Of a DNA stretch of 64,000 nucleotides, positions 17,546 through 27,677 are shown piece by piece (position 1 is the first letter of the stretch; each line of letters starts with the position of its first letter). The translations under genes were made by a program, and so were the position numbers. The stretch lies in the NCBI RefSeq assembly GCF_008119665.1, contig NZ_CP043046.1, positions 5,766,001 to 5,830,000 of the forward strand, in the 5' to 3' direction. Origin of the DNA: Pigmentiphaga aceris (GTDB lineage: Bacteria; Pseudomonadota; Gammaproteobacteria; Burkholderiales; Burkholderiaceae_B). The notes under the pieces are model-generated. The model worked only from the letters and a program-made list of their open reading frames with translations, was not told the DNA's origin and did not search any database.

Positions 17546-17741
17546 GTGGGGTACTCCTGGGCCGGCCGCCTCGCATGAAAAGGCCGACGATGGACAATCC
17601 TGGACCTGCCCCACGTGTTTGATCGGGGACAGGCCAGGAGATATACGTCGGACAATACCGCGCAGATGCGGTTCCCTGCCAGCGCGTGGTTACAGGCCCC
17701 GGAAAGCCTTACACAACGCCACAACTGGCCTGACATCGAGC

Positions 17742-19139
17742 TTAAAGTTCACCGTAGGAATGCAGGCCGGACAGGAACATGTTCACGCCCAGGAACGCGA
17801 AGCCGGTGATCAGCAGGCCCACCAGTGCCCAGTAGGCAGACGCCGCGCCACGCAGGCCTTTCATCAGCCGCATGTGCAGCCAGGCCGCGTAATTCAACCA
17901 GACGATCAGCGCCCAGGTTTCCTTCGGGTCCCATTGCCAGTAGGCACCCCAGGCGTCTGCCGCCCACAGTGCGCCCAGCACGGTGGCCACCGTGAAGAAG
18001 GCAAAGCCTACGGCGATTGCCTTGTACATGATGTCGTCGAGCACCTCCAGGCTGGGCAGGTGCTCGGCGATACGACGGCGTGCAAGCAGGATCGCACCAA
18101 TCGCCACGGCAGAGATGCCGAAGTAGATCATCCAATAGGCCGAGGTCTGGCTGCCCCGGAACACCAGTGGCTCGGCCGCAAGCAACACGCCGAGCAGGAA
18201 CAGCGGTGTCAGCTTCTTCCACGATGTGGTGTCGCCGTTGATCTTCACCAGGTAGGCGAAGGCCACCATGGCCGCCAGCGAGAACGTGCCGTAACCAATG
18301 AAATTGGCAGGCACGTGCAGCTTCATCCACCAGCTTTGCAGAGCAGGTACCAGGGGCTGGATTTCATGCGCGCCACGATCAAACGAATACCACAGCAGGA
18401 ACGCCACAGCAGCGGTAATCACCAGCGAGACAAACCCACCCAGACTGCGCGTGCCGTATTTCTGTTCGTAATACAGGTAGAACAGCGCCGTCACCAGACA
18501 GAACAGCACAATCACTTCGTACAGATTGCTGACCGGGATGTGGCCAACGTCAGCGCCCAGCAGATAACTTTCGTGCCAGCGCACCAGCAGGCCGGTGGTG
18601 CCGAAGAACACTGCCGTCCACGAAAACGCCGTGCCCAGCCAGGACGCCGTTTTCCACCGCGCCAGCAGCCCAAGCCAATAGCAGGCCATCGCAATGCAGA
18701 AGGTCGCGCACATCCACAGAATCGCGGATTGCGAGGACAACAGGTACTTCAGGAAGAAGGATTGTTCGGCGCGAACCGCCGATCCCTGGTAGGCCAGAAT
18801 GGCGATCCCGGTGGACAGGGCCACCGCCACCATCATGCTGCGCAGCGGACGCCACAACCAGCCCAGCCATGCCAGCGCGGGCACGGTGCCGAACAAGATC
18901 GCTTTGTCGTAGTAGTCCATGTGGCCGCCGACCCGGTGCAGCGCAAAGGCCGCCCCACAGGCGAGCAACAGGAAGAAGACCACATCGGTCCAGTCGGGCT
19001 TGCGGCCGCCCGCGACCACGTCGGTCATGCCATGCAATCGATTGCCGGCGTCAGTGCCGGGTTTGGTACCTGCGTTGTTACCTGACTTGCTAACCGCATT
19101 GGAACCCGACGGGGTCCCTGGCTGAGTGCTTATTTCCAT
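17742..19139 (-). CDS. ccsA: System II cytochrome c synthase subunit CcsA (ResC-type; some databases call it CcsB)
   Basis: 465 residues, multi-spanning inner-membrane protein. With ResB it moves heme to the periplasm and attaches it to apocytochrome c CXXCH motifs. The heme-handling motif WAADAWGAYWQWDPKETW is near residue 400, with conserved histidines in the flanking loops (GYGTFSLAAMVAFAYL, WLHMRL). The first 40 residues are a low-complexity Ser/Gly/Asn/Lys/Thr tail (GTPSGSNAVSKSGNNAGTK). It lies 6 bp after resB, as in the usual resB-ccsA unit, with cytochrome c4 upstream as a client. Confidence 0.93.
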   Translation of the reverse strand: MEISTQPGTPSGSNAVSKSGNNAGTKPGTDAGNRLHGMTDVVAGGRKPDWTDVVFFLLLACGAAFALHRVGGHMDYYDKAILFGTVPALAWLGWLWRPLRSMMVAVALSTGIAILAYQGSAVRAEQSFFLKYLLSSQSAILWMCATFCIAMACYWLGLLARWKTASWLGTAFSWTAVFFGTTGLLVRWHESYLLGADVGHIPVSNLYEVIVLFCLVTALFYLYYEQKYGTRSLGGFVSLVITAAVAFLLWYSFDRGAHEIQPLVPALQSWWMKLHVPANFIGYGTFSLAAMVAFAYLVKINGDTTSWKKLTPLFLLGVLLAAEPLVFRGSQTSAYWMIYFGISAVAIGAILLARRRIAEHLPSLEVLDDIMYKAIAVGFAFFTVATVLGALWAADAWGAYWQWDPKETWALIVWLNYAAWLHMRLMKGLRGAASAYWALVGLLITGFAFLGVNMFLSGLHSYGEL

Positions 19140-19145
19140 CCTGTT

Positions 19146-21218
19146 TTATCCCCTGGAATTCTGCGTCTGCACGCCGACTTCTTCGCGCAAACGCTCAAAT
19201 TCACGTTCGAAATCCAGTGTACGCCGCGCTGACGACATCGCCATGGCGGCATGCGTACCCGCTGCCTCGGGCTTGACCCAGATCCAGACCCGGCGTTCGC
19301 GGATATAGAACATCGCAAACACACCCAGGATCAGCATCAGGCAACCGATGTAGACCGAGTTCTTGCCCGGCGTGCGGCTCACCTGGAACACGCTGGCCTG
19401 CACGTGCTCGAAGTCGTCCAGCGATAGCAGCACCGGTGCCGGGTACAGGAACAGGTCGGACAAGGCAGCGATCGACAATTGCATGAAGCCGCCATCGTCG
19501 GGTCCCGCAGCCGGCAGCCCGATCTGTTCGCGCGCCACGTTGCGCAATTCAGCCAGCGCGCTGCCCAGCAGCTTGATCACCACGTCGGCCGCGCGCTGTT
19601 GTTCGTCGGCAGCCACGTTTTGCTGCAGGAACTGGGCAACTGCCTGCAGGCCGCCATTGGCGAAGGTGTCGAGCGCACGACGCGCAGACGATTCCAGCTG
19701 GCTCGACAGACCGTCGGCACCTGCAGGCCGGTTGGCCAGTGCAAAACGACGTGCCGCCAGGCCGCGCATGTCCGGGTTTTCCAGCGCGGCGCGCAAGGCC
19801 ATGAATTCTTCCATCGAGCCTTTGGCATCGGCGGGAATGCGCAGATAGCGATACGCCTCGTCCGGCGTGCTGCGCATGCCGGTCAGGAAGACCGACCCAC
19901 CATCCAAGGTAATGGGCAGCATGTAATTGTGGAATTCGCGCGCCTGGCCGCTGGCATCCCGAATGCGGTATTCGACGCTGGGACCGACATTGCGCAGGTT
20001 CTTGTCGATGGGACGCGCAGCACTGCCCGCGACCGAAGCCACGTGATCGCTGAACGCTTTGGGCGTATTGCCGATCTCGCCCGAGAAATTCTCGACGTTG
20101 ATCGGACGCAGATTGCTGAATTCCAGGTTCAGCGGCGGCGTGCCCGCAGTGCCAGCATCGATCTGGGTAGACTCACCGATCTTGCCGCCTACGTCGAAGG
20201 TGTATTCGCGCCCACCGCGCAGGGGGTAGCCCTTGAGCTTGACCGTGCTGCCGCCGTCGTTGAAGCTCGACTGGTACACCGTCATGCCCTTGTAGCGCAG
20301 CGGCTCGTTGACCTTGATGGTCTGCGCAAAGGTCTTGCCGGTGTCCGGGTCGGTGACCTCGACTTCACTGGCAAACGAGCGCGGCATGCCGGTGGAGTAG
20401 TACTCCACCACAAACTTTTTCAAGGACAGCGTGAACGGCAACGGCTGCACCAGCGCACCGTCGCCAATCAGCACAATGGCGTTGCGCGAGGCACCGCCTT
20501 CAGACACCAGCATGTTGGCGCGGAAACTGGGATTGCCCGGTGCCAGGCGACCCGTGGGCGGTACGTCGGCAATCGTCATGTTCTCGCGCACCGGCTCCTT
20601 TGCCCCTACCCAGATCTGCGCGCGCACCGGCAGCTCGCTGTCGAGCAGACCGCCAATACAGATGACCACGATCGACAGGTGAGCAAAGATATAACCCAGC
20701 CGGTTGCTGGAACCTGCCTTGGCGGCGATCAGCACGGCGTCGCCGTCCTGGCGGGTGCGGAACTTGTAGCCGCGTGCGCGCAGCAAGGCCGTCAGGCGTT
20801 CCACCACCGAAGGCACGTCATCGGTGGCCGAGTATTCGGCACGATGCGGGAAAGACTTCAGACTGGATTCGCGCAGGTGTTCGCGGAAGGTCCGCATGTC
20901 GCGCACCATCTTCGGTGCGTTGCGCACCACGCAGATGGAGGTCGAGATCACCAGGAAGCTCATCACCACCAGGAACCACCACGCGTTGTACACGTGATAG
21001 AGCTGCAGCATGTCGAAGAGTTCGTACCAGAACGGGCCGAACTGGTTGATGTAATTCGACGGAGCCTGGCCTTGCTGCAACACGGTGCCGATGACGCTCG
21101 CGATACAGATGAACGACAGCAGGCTGACCGCAAAACGCATCGACCCGATCAGGTCGACGAAATCATCCAGACCACGGCGAAAGCCGCTTGGGGAAGATGG
21201 TGAAGAAGAAGCATTCAT
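19146..21218 (-). CDS. resB: ResB-type system II cytochrome c biogenesis protein (CcsB)
   Basis: 690 residues. ResB/CcsB is the partner of CcsA in the system II synthase. Seen: N-terminal helices with GSMRFAVSLLSFICIASVIGTVL and YELFDMLQLYHVYNAWWFLVVMSFLVIS (helices near 30-50 and 80-100), VVRNAPKMVRDMRTFREH, then SNRLGYIFAHLSIVVICIGGLLDS (third helix). A large periplasmic domain contains YKGMTVYQSSFNDGGS, and a final helix near 635-655 follows PGKNSVYIGC. Length and layout match betaproteobacterial ResB. It is co-transcribed with ccsA. Confidence 0.95.
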   Translation of the reverse strand: MNASSSPSSPSGFRRGLDDFVDLIGSMRFAVSLLSFICIASVIGTVLQQGQAPSNYINQFGPFWYELFDMLQLYHVYNAWWFLVVMSFLVISTSICVVRNAPKMVRDMRTFREHLRESSLKSFPHRAEYSATDDVPSVVERLTALLRARGYKFRTRQDGDAVLIAAKAGSSNRLGYIFAHLSIVVICIGGLLDSELPVRAQIWVGAKEPVRENMTIADVPPTGRLAPGNPSFRANMLVSEGGASRNAIVLIGDGALVQPLPFTLSLKKFVVEYYSTGMPRSFASEVEVTDPDTGKTFAQTIKVNEPLRYKGMTVYQSSFNDGGSTVKLKGYPLRGGREYTFDVGGKIGESTQIDAGTAGTPPLNLEFSNLRPINVENFSGEIGNTPKAFSDHVASVAGSAARPIDKNLRNVGPSVEYRIRDASGQAREFHNYMLPITLDGGSVFLTGMRSTPDEAYRYLRIPADAKGSMEEFMALRAALENPDMRGLAARRFALANRPAGADGLSSQLESSARRALDTFANGGLQAVAQFLQQNVAADEQQRAADVVIKLLGSALAELRNVAREQIGLPAAGPDDGGFMQLSIAALSDLFLYPAPVLLSLDDFEHVQASVFQVSRTPGKNSVYIGCLMLILGVFAMFYIRERRVWIWVKPEAAGTHAAMAMSSARRTLDFEREFERLREEVGVQTQNSRG

Positions 21219-21225
21219 AAAGATG

Positions 21226-21246
21226 ACATACGTAAATTACATACGT
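21226..21246 (-). promoter_or_regulatory. Direct repeat ACATACGT upstream of resB
   Basis: ACATACGT at 21226-21233 and again at 21239-21246 (13-bp period, AAATT between), starting 8 bp before the resB start codon. It could be a regulator site or part of the leader; function not known. Confidence 0.35.
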
Positions 21247-21247
21247 G

Positions 21248-21278
21248 AAAAAGGGGCGACACGAATCGCCCCTTTTTT
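21248..21278 (-). terminator. Terminator between cytochrome c4 and resB (bidirectional form)
   Basis: Perfect 12-bp stem AAAAAGGGGCGA (21248-21259) with TCGCCCCTTTTT (21266-21277), 6-nt loop, T-runs on both strands. It lies about 135 bp downstream of the cytochrome c4 stop and 30 bp before the resB ATG, so resB probably has its own promoter or depends on read-through. Confidence 0.8.
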
Positions 21279-21412
21279 CATGGGCCGCGCTGGACGGCCC
21301 AGGTTTTCAATCGATGCCCACGCCGTGAATCCAGGCGTAGGGGTATGCGAGATCTTGACGATACTAACCGACATCACCCGTCTGTCAGCTGACAGGCATC
21401 TCGCACGATAGT

Positions 21413-22117
21413 TCAGCGCAGGCCTGCAATGTAGTCAGCCACTGCCTGGATTTCCTTGTCCGACATGCGCGCTGCAATCGCGGTCATGGCGGGGTTGTTG
21501 TTGCGCTCGCCACTGCGGAAATGTTCCAGCTGCAGTTGCGTGTACTCGGGATACTGACCACCGATGCGCGGGTATTGCGAGGGCAGACCCGCACCGTTGG
21601 GGCTGTGGCATGCGGCGCATGCCGGCACGTTCTTAGCAGCAATGCCGCCTCGGTAGATCTTCTGACCGAGTTCGACCGTTTCCTTGTTCTTGGCGAACGC
21701 AGGCTTGATGGTCTGCATCGACAGGTAGGCCGAGATATTGCGGATTTCTTCTTCAGTCAGCGGCTGGGCCTGGGCATTCATCACCGGGCTCACGCGTTCC
21801 GGACGTGCCTTGCCATCTTTGGACTTGAAGTTGTGCAGTTCTTTTGCCAGGTAGTCCGCATGCTGGCCGGCCAGCTTCGGATTGGCTGCACCGGCACTGT
21901 TGCCGCCGGGGCCATGACAGCTTGCACAGGACACGATGTTGCGTGCGGCGTCGCCGTTGGTGAACAACTGCTCACCCTTCGCAGGGTCTGCCTTGGGCAT
22001 GGAAGGCGGCGCATCGGCCGCAAAGGCGGGCGATGCAAACACGCCAAGCGCCAAACCAGCAACCGCACCAGACATCATGGCGCTCGAAATGAGCAACCGG
22101 GACAGCACACGCTTCAT
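21413..22117 (-). CDS. Cytochrome c4, diheme periplasmic electron carrier
   Basis: 234 residues with a Sec signal (cleavage after SPAFA, about residue 33) and two homologous heme domains: CASCH at 64-68 and CAACH at 167-171, with distal Met ligands in SPVMNAQAQPL and NPAMTAIA. Cytochrome c4 shuttles electrons to terminal oxidases. The second domain ends MSDKEIQAVADYIAGLR, typical of the family. It is an obvious substrate of the ResB-CcsA synthase encoded next to it. Confidence 0.95.
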   Translation of the reverse strand: MKRVLSRLLISSAMMSGAVAGLALGVFASPAFAADAPPSMPKADPAKGEQLFTNGDAARNIVSCASCHGPGGNSAGAANPKLAGQHADYLAKELHNFKSKDGKARPERVSPVMNAQAQPLTEEEIRNISAYLSMQTIKPAFAKNKETVELGQKIYRGGIAAKNVPACAACHSPNGAGLPSQYPRIGGQYPEYTQLQLEHFRSGERNNNPAMTAIAARMSDKEIQAVADYIAGLR

Positions 22118-22256
22118 GGAAACCTCGATAAGCTCCGTGGGCAGGCGTGACCCTTGGGACAGCGCTTTCAGGCACTCACCGGGTGATCGCAGGCAGGGAG
22201 CAAAATGACAGACCGAATACCGCAGTGTGTCGATTTTTTCCCGTATTGCTAGCTGG

Positions 22257-22320
22257 GTGATTCACTAATCACGTAAAACAACAATACCGTGTTGGTAAAT
22301 CCACGCTTTGGTAAATCCAC
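22257..22320. promoter_or_regulatory. Inverted repeat and tandem 13-mers between cytochrome c4 and engB
   Basis: GTGATT-CACT-AATCAC (22257-22272) is a short palindrome. TTGGTAAATCCAC occurs twice, at 22292-22304 and 22308-22320 (16-bp period). They sit in the 296-bp divergent intergenic region, 94-160 bp upstream of the engB start. Confidence 0.4.
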
Positions 22321-22413
22321 TCGGGGACCCAAACACCAAGAACACAGGCCTGGAAACCATTAATCATACAATAGGCACCTTTGCCTTCCGGGCGTTTGTT
22401 GCCCCCTCACATC

Positions 22414-23037
22414 GTGTCCCTACTTCATCGCGCGACCTTCCTGACGTCCTCTGCCAGGCTTGATCAGCTCCCCCCCCCCGGCGCCCCGGAAGTCTGCTTC
22501 GTAGGCCGCTCCAATGCGGGTAAGTCCTCGGCGATCAACGTCTTGACGCAACAGCGCAGACTGGCTTTTGCCAGTAAAACGCCGGGCCGAACACGCCTTA
22601 TCAACATGTTTTCTTTGCCAGATAAACTTGATCCAGATCAAGATATTGGTTATCTGGTTGACCTGCCGGGCTACGGATATGCTTCAGTTGCCCGCGACGA
22701 CCGAAATACCTGGGCTGACGTGCTTGGCGGATATCTGCGCACCCGGCCTTCGCTGGTCGGCGTGGTCTTGCTGATCGACATTCGCCGTGGGGTCACAGAC
22801 CTCGATCGCCGCATGATCGACTTCCTGGTGCCGGCCGGCCGCCCCGTGCTGGCGCTGCTGACCAAGGCCGACAAGTTCCCGTACGGCCAGCGCATCAAGG
22901 CGCAGTTTGCCGTGCGCAAGGAACTTGAAGCCATTGCGTCACTCCATACCATCCCGTTCTCGTCGACGGACCGCATCGGACTGGAAGAAACCGGCGAGTA
23001 CATCGAGAACTGGATTTCGCCGGCAGTCGCGCTCTGA
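22414..23037 (+). CDS. engB: EngB (YsxC/YihA) ribosome-assembly GTPase
   Basis: 207 residues from a GTG at 22414; the resulting MSLLHRATFLTSSARLDQLPP N-terminus agrees with Bordetella-type EngB as I remember it. A TTG at 22381 would add 11 codons. EngB is an essential cytosolic GTPase needed for late assembly of the large ribosomal subunit. Seen: G1 GRSNAGKSS (31-39), G2 region KTPGRTRLINMF, G3 DLPGYGYA, G4 LTKADKF, G5 PFSSTDRIG. It is followed by hemB. Confidence 0.95.
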   Translation: MSLLHRATFLTSSARLDQLPPPGAPEVCFVGRSNAGKSSAINVLTQQRRLAFASKTPGRTRLINMFSLPDKLDPDQDIGYLVDLPGYGYASVARDDRNTWADVLGGYLRTRPSLVGVVLLIDIRRGVTDLDRRMIDFLVPAGRPVLALLTKADKFPYGQRIKAQFAVRKELEAIASLHTIPFSSTDRIGLEETGEYIENWISPAVAL

Positions 23038-23110
23038 CCCAGCCCTCGCGCCGCGTCGCGCCAGCCCCGGATCGAACCAGAACTGGCTCGCTCCCGGATC
23101 TGCGCTGTGA

Positions 23111-24208
<1,098 letters not shown>

Positions 24209-24222
24209 GCATCGAGGCCGGC

Positions 24223-25485
24223 ATGGACATCCTGTGGATCTCGGACAAGCAGCCGGTTGAAATCTTCGATCCGGCCTCGCGCCTGCCGCACGAAGGTTTT
24301 CTGTGGATCGACGCGTCGCAGGACGACCTGACCGACCTGCCCGCGTGGCGCGAACAGATCCACCGCCTGACCGGCGTCTACCTGCACGGCCTGCATCTGC
24401 GCGATGCGACCAACCCGACGCACCCGTCGTATTTCGACAATACGGCGGACTACGAGATGGTCATCTTCCGCAAGCTGTACATCGATGCGCCAGACGTAGG
24501 CGAAAGCTTCATCCATTCCGACCCGGTGGCCCTGCTTGGCAAGGAAAGCCTGCCCACCCGGCCGGTAGCGTTCTTCGTGCTGCCCAATGCACTGATCACG
24601 GTGCGACACGGCGAAAGCGTGTCGGTCAACGAGATGCGCCAGCGCCTGTTCGAACTGGGCAAGCCCGACCAGCGCGCAGGCGGCTCAGGCAGCCGCGCCA
24701 TCGGCGGCCTGGGTGCACTGACCCGCCCGCCTGCCGGGCCAGGCGACCTGATGCTGCGCATCATCAACGCCATGGTCGATCGTTACCTGGCCTTGCGTGC
24801 GCCGCTGACCCAGTTGCTGGACTACTGGCAACGCGAACTGCTGCGCCCGAATCGCAAGTTCAACGACTGGATCTCGCTGCTGGAAGCACGCATCGGGCTG
24901 CGTCGCCTGGAAAGCCTGTGCGAAGAACAGTACGACGCGCTGCAAGAGCTGCGTGAAGTGGCGCTGGACCCGAACGAGACCATCGAGGACGATCGCGGCC
25001 GCGTGCGTGCCTATGGGCCGCGCCGTGATGCCTTGCTGGTGCACATCAACGACGTGCTGGAACACATCGCCCGTGTGCTGAACAGCGCACGGCGCATGGA
25101 AGCGTCGGTGGAATCGGCTGTGCAACTGCATTTCTCGGCGACCGCGCACCGCACCAACGAGATCATGCGCGTACTGACGGTCATCACGGCGATCTTCATG
25201 CCGCTGACCCTGATCACCGGCATCTTCGGCATGAACGTGGACCTGCCGCTGGTGAAAGACCACCACGCGTTCTGGTGGGTCATGGGCAGCATGGTGACCC
25301 TTGCGCTGCTGATGTGGCTGGCGTTCTCGGCAAAAAGCTACCTGGAATCGCGCCCGTATCGGGTGGCGCAGATGCTGGCGCGCAAAGCGGCACATCGGGC
25401 CGCACACACGCTGACCGCGCCAGGGAAAAGCCGGGCAGCCAGCCGAACCCGCGCGGCATCGGCAAGCCGGGCCAAATCGCCGTAA
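24223..25485 (+). CDS. corA: CorA-family magnesium/divalent-cation channel
   Basis: 420 residues. The long cytosolic domain holds TRPVAFFVLPNALITVRHGES and the helix with LLDYWQRELLRPNRKFNDWISLLEARIGLRRLESL. Two C-terminal helices follow, with the selectivity signature GMN at 336-338 in TGIFGMNVDLP. An extra basic tail of about 45 residues (RKAAHRAAHTLTAPGKSR, Arg/Ala/Ser-rich) follows the second helix and is longer than in E. coli CorA. It starts 14 bp after hemB and is probably read from the same transcript. No Mg riboswitch space exists upstream. Confidence 0.93.
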   Translation: MDILWISDKQPVEIFDPASRLPHEGFLWIDASQDDLTDLPAWREQIHRLTGVYLHGLHLRDATNPTHPSYFDNTADYEMVIFRKLYIDAPDVGESFIHSDPVALLGKESLPTRPVAFFVLPNALITVRHGESVSVNEMRQRLFELGKPDQRAGGSGSRAIGGLGALTRPPAGPGDLMLRIINAMVDRYLALRAPLTQLLDYWQRELLRPNRKFNDWISLLEARIGLRRLESLCEEQYDALQELREVALDPNETIEDDRGRVRAYGPRRDALLVHINDVLEHIARVLNSARRMEASVESAVQLHFSATAHRTNEIMRVLTVITAIFMPLTLITGIFGMNVDLPLVKDHHAFWWVMGSMVTLALLMWLAFSAKSYLESRPYRVAQMLARKAAHRAAHTLTAPGKSRAASRTRAASASRAKSP

Positions 25486-25501
25486 TTTCTATTCGAATAC
25501 T

Positions 25502-26593
25502 GTGCCTTCAAAAAAAGACGCTTCAACCCCTGACTACGACGCCGAATTCGACCTGAAAAACCGACCGCCCCAGGCGGGAGAAACACGCAAATTCCCGACC
25601 GGCGAAGCCTTCTTCCTGTCACCGCTTCCCGTGCCCACTGGGCAGATTCCGGTCGACCTGGGCGGCAGTTTCGTCGCGGTCAACGACGTCTACCTGGATG
25701 TCGGCAGCTCCAATCTGACCAAGTCGTTTCAAGCCCGCCTGTGTGTCATGCTGCCGACGACGCTGATCTTCCTCATGCAAGTCGTCTTGCCAGTCGGCAT
25801 GGGGATCGCCGGCGAACTCTACAACCCGTTCGGCAGAACCTTCTGGTACTACTTCAGCGACCTGTTCCTGTTCGGTCTGTGGATCTCGCTGTTGGGCGGC
25901 GGCGCGGCGACGCTGCTCGGCATCTGGGCCGTGGTCACCACCACCCTGGCCAAGGCGCGCACGCGCCCCTTGCGCTTTCATCGCCAGCGGCGCGAAGTCT
26001 GCTTCTTCCCCGACGGCTCGGACGAACCGGTGATCTGCCCCTGGGAAAAGATGGTGGCCTGGGTGTCCGTCAGCAGCGGCCAGACCGGCGTAGGCGCGGT
26101 CACCAGCTACACCTTCGGCATGGCCGTCGATGATGTAAAAAATGACAAGGTGCACTTTCTGCTGCGCGGTGCGCTGACGCCATTGCACGGTTTGGTGCAG
26201 TGGGAATCCATCCGCACCTACATGGAAAAGGGTCCCGAATTCGCACCCGGCGTTGCGCCCTATGAAGGTCTGCACACCTTCGACAAAGAGCGCGAAGACA
26301 TGCGCGAGGAATACCTGTACAAGGAACGTTCCGCCCTGGGCGTGGCCTGGTGGTACGTGTCGCACGTGTTCACGCTGTGGCGCTTCCCGTACTGGGTGGC
26401 CGAGTGGGACCACGGCTACAGCATGAAGGCCATGCCCGATTCGATTGCGGCGTGGTCACAGGCCATCCCGCCAGAGGAATGGGCCAAGCCCAGTGCCGAG
26501 CTGAAGGAAGAAAGCGTGAAGATTGAAGCTGCGTTTGCAGAGGGCATCAACTTCGCGAAGTACTTTGAATCGAAGCTGGTGAAGATCGACTGA
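25502..26593 (+). CDS. Membrane protein of unknown function, DUF6708-like
   Basis: 363 residues from a GTG at 25502. Two membrane helices are seen (about 82-103 and 119-147), then a cytosolic part with TRPLRFHRQRREVCFFPDG, PVICPWEKMVAWVSVSSG and an aromatic region VAWWYVSHVFTLWRFPYWVAEWDHG. This arrangement (paired helices, RxxRxxxR-E-V-C/Y-F segment, P-W-E) reminds me of DUF6708 proteins found near type VI secretion and polymorphic-toxin loci; that assignment is from memory only. It starts 17 bp after corA. The two genes that follow on the other strand look like immunity genes, which fits. Confidence 0.55.
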   Translation: MPSKKDASTPDYDAEFDLKNRPPQAGETRKFPTGEAFFLSPLPVPTGQIPVDLGGSFVAVNDVYLDVGSSNLTKSFQARLCVMLPTTLIFLMQVVLPVGMGIAGELYNPFGRTFWYYFSDLFLFGLWISLLGGGAATLLGIWAVVTTTLAKARTRPLRFHRQRREVCFFPDGSDEPVICPWEKMVAWVSVSSGQTGVGAVTSYTFGMAVDDVKNDKVHFLLRGALTPLHGLVQWESIRTYMEKGPEFAPGVAPYEGLHTFDKEREDMREEYLYKERSALGVAWWYVSHVFTLWRFPYWVAEWDHGYSMKAMPDSIAAWSQAIPPEEWAKPSAELKEESVKIEAAFAEGINFAKYFESKLVKID

Positions 26594-26628
26594 GTGCTGC
26601 GCCCTGAGTGCTGCTCACACACCGTTTT

Positions 26629-27003
26629 TCAGTCCTCGCTGACCACATACGCAACCAGTGCTTCAAGCGAATCGAAAACGTCCGCATCTTCAATGAATGG
26701 ATCGCCTGCATCGAGCAAATGGAAGCGTGGTGCGCCAGACTTCGGCATCAGAATCAGCCGACCGCCAGAGTCATCGCCGACCGATACATGGTCCGGGAAA
26801 CTGGTGCCTACGTCATAGGTCTGGTTGCGCTCGGCAATGTCGTCAGTGGCATAGATCACCACCAGGTCATTGAGCATCGCGCCGTTGTGCGCAGCCCAGA
26901 AACCGCCTAGCCAGCACGTAGCAGGAAGCCCTAGCTGCTCGCACATCGCCTGGATGTCTGCGGCGGACGCAGGCGCGTTTGCGTAGGTGTAGATCATGCT
27001 CAT
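26629..27003 (-). CDS. SMI1/KNR4 (SUKH) family protein, probable immunity protein
   Basis: 124 residues from the ATG at 27001-27003, whose ATGA overlaps the stop of the upstream gene; the longer frame before it is antisense noise. Features of the SUKH fold: FWAAHNGAML-type N-terminal patch, NDLVVIYATDDIAERNQTYDV, then VSVGDDSGGRLILMPKSG and the C-terminal DAGDPFIEDADVFDSLEALVAYV. SUKH proteins commonly neutralise nuclease and other toxins of contact-dependent and type VI systems. No toxin gene is adjacent. Translation is coupled to the Imm26-like gene upstream. Confidence 0.7.
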   Translation of the reverse strand: MSMIYTYANAPASAADIQAMCEQLGLPATCWLGGFWAAHNGAMLNDLVVIYATDDIAERNQTYDVGTSFPDHVSVGDDSGGRLILMPKSGAPRFHLLDAGDPFIEDADVFDSLEALVAYVVSED

Positions 27004-27545
27004 GCCGGAAACCCTGCGGGCCGTTCCAGCTTCGGATAAATGAACTTCTTCTGCTCGTCCCAGTTCACACCGGTGGCATGAATGAAGCGCAGTCGGTTCA
27101 ACAGTTTCTTGGGGTCGCCAACCATGCCGCAGAAATCGTGAGACTGGATGAGTGCCAGGTCGTCTTCGACGGTCAAATGGCGTTTGATGACCCGCGCATC
27201 GATGTTCGAATACTGGTCGGTCAGCTCGATCAAATTGGCGGTGTAGGTGTTCTCGGCCAGCCACTCGAAGGACAGCATGTTGCGGATGATGGGGCGTGAA
27301 TTCTTTGTGACTTCATCTGCTGCCAGACGGCGCGCAAACATGGGCCGCAACGGCTTGTCGGCGACAAAAAGACTGAACAGAATTTTCTCGTCGTTCAGAT
27401 CCACGTCGTGCCAATCATCAACGGATCGGAACACGTCGAAAAATTCCATCAGGCAGTTCTTTCTGACCTGGGCCAGGGTGAACAGGGATGCATCCACCTG
27501 CACCACCAACACATCATCTTCTGCCCACTTGACCTGCTTCGGCAC
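27000..27545 (-). CDS. Imm26-like immunity protein
   Basis: 181 residues beginning MPKQVKWAEDDVLVVQVDASLFTLAQV, which matches the start of Imm26-type immunity proteins (short basic lead, hydrophobic strand, then G/F-x-x-Q-V). The C-terminal half has no recognised motif (KRHLTVEDDLALIQSHDFCG, LNRLRFIHATGVNWDEQKKF). It overlaps the SUKH gene by an ATGA and forms a two-gene unit with it. Assignment to the immunity class is by pattern memory and context. An uncharacterised protein of another family is possible. Confidence 0.55.
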   Translation of the reverse strand: MPKQVKWAEDDVLVVQVDASLFTLAQVRKNCLMEFFDVFRSVDDWHDVDLNDEKILFSLFVADKPLRPMFARRLAADEVTKNSRPIIRNMLSFEWLAENTYTANLIELTDQYSNIDARVIKRHLTVEDDLALIQSHDFCGMVGDPKKLLNRLRFIHATGVNWDEQKKFIYPKLERPAGFPA

Positions 27546-27636
27546 AGCACGCTCCTGTCGTGATCGTCAGGGCAAGGTTTTACCTCATGGCATGTAAGCC
27601 AATCGTTGTCGGACAGGAGCAACTGGATCAAGCTGA

Positions 27637-27677
27637 AACGAAAAGGGCTGAGTTCGGTGAAACACCGAACTCAGCCC
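27637..27677 (-). terminator. Terminator of the TRAP-transporter operon
   Basis: Perfect 15-bp stem GGGCTGAGTTCGGTG (27645-27659) with CACCGAACTCAGCCC (27663-27677), 3-nt loop, followed on the minus strand by CTTTTCGTTTC. It lies 148 bp past the binding-protein stop. Same architecture as the terminator at 3970-4012, with compensating base changes. Confidence 0.85.

Noticed and set aside
17502..19085. 527-residue plus-strand open frame
   Set aside because: Antisense to msrP and ccsA; Gln/His-rich shadow sequence.
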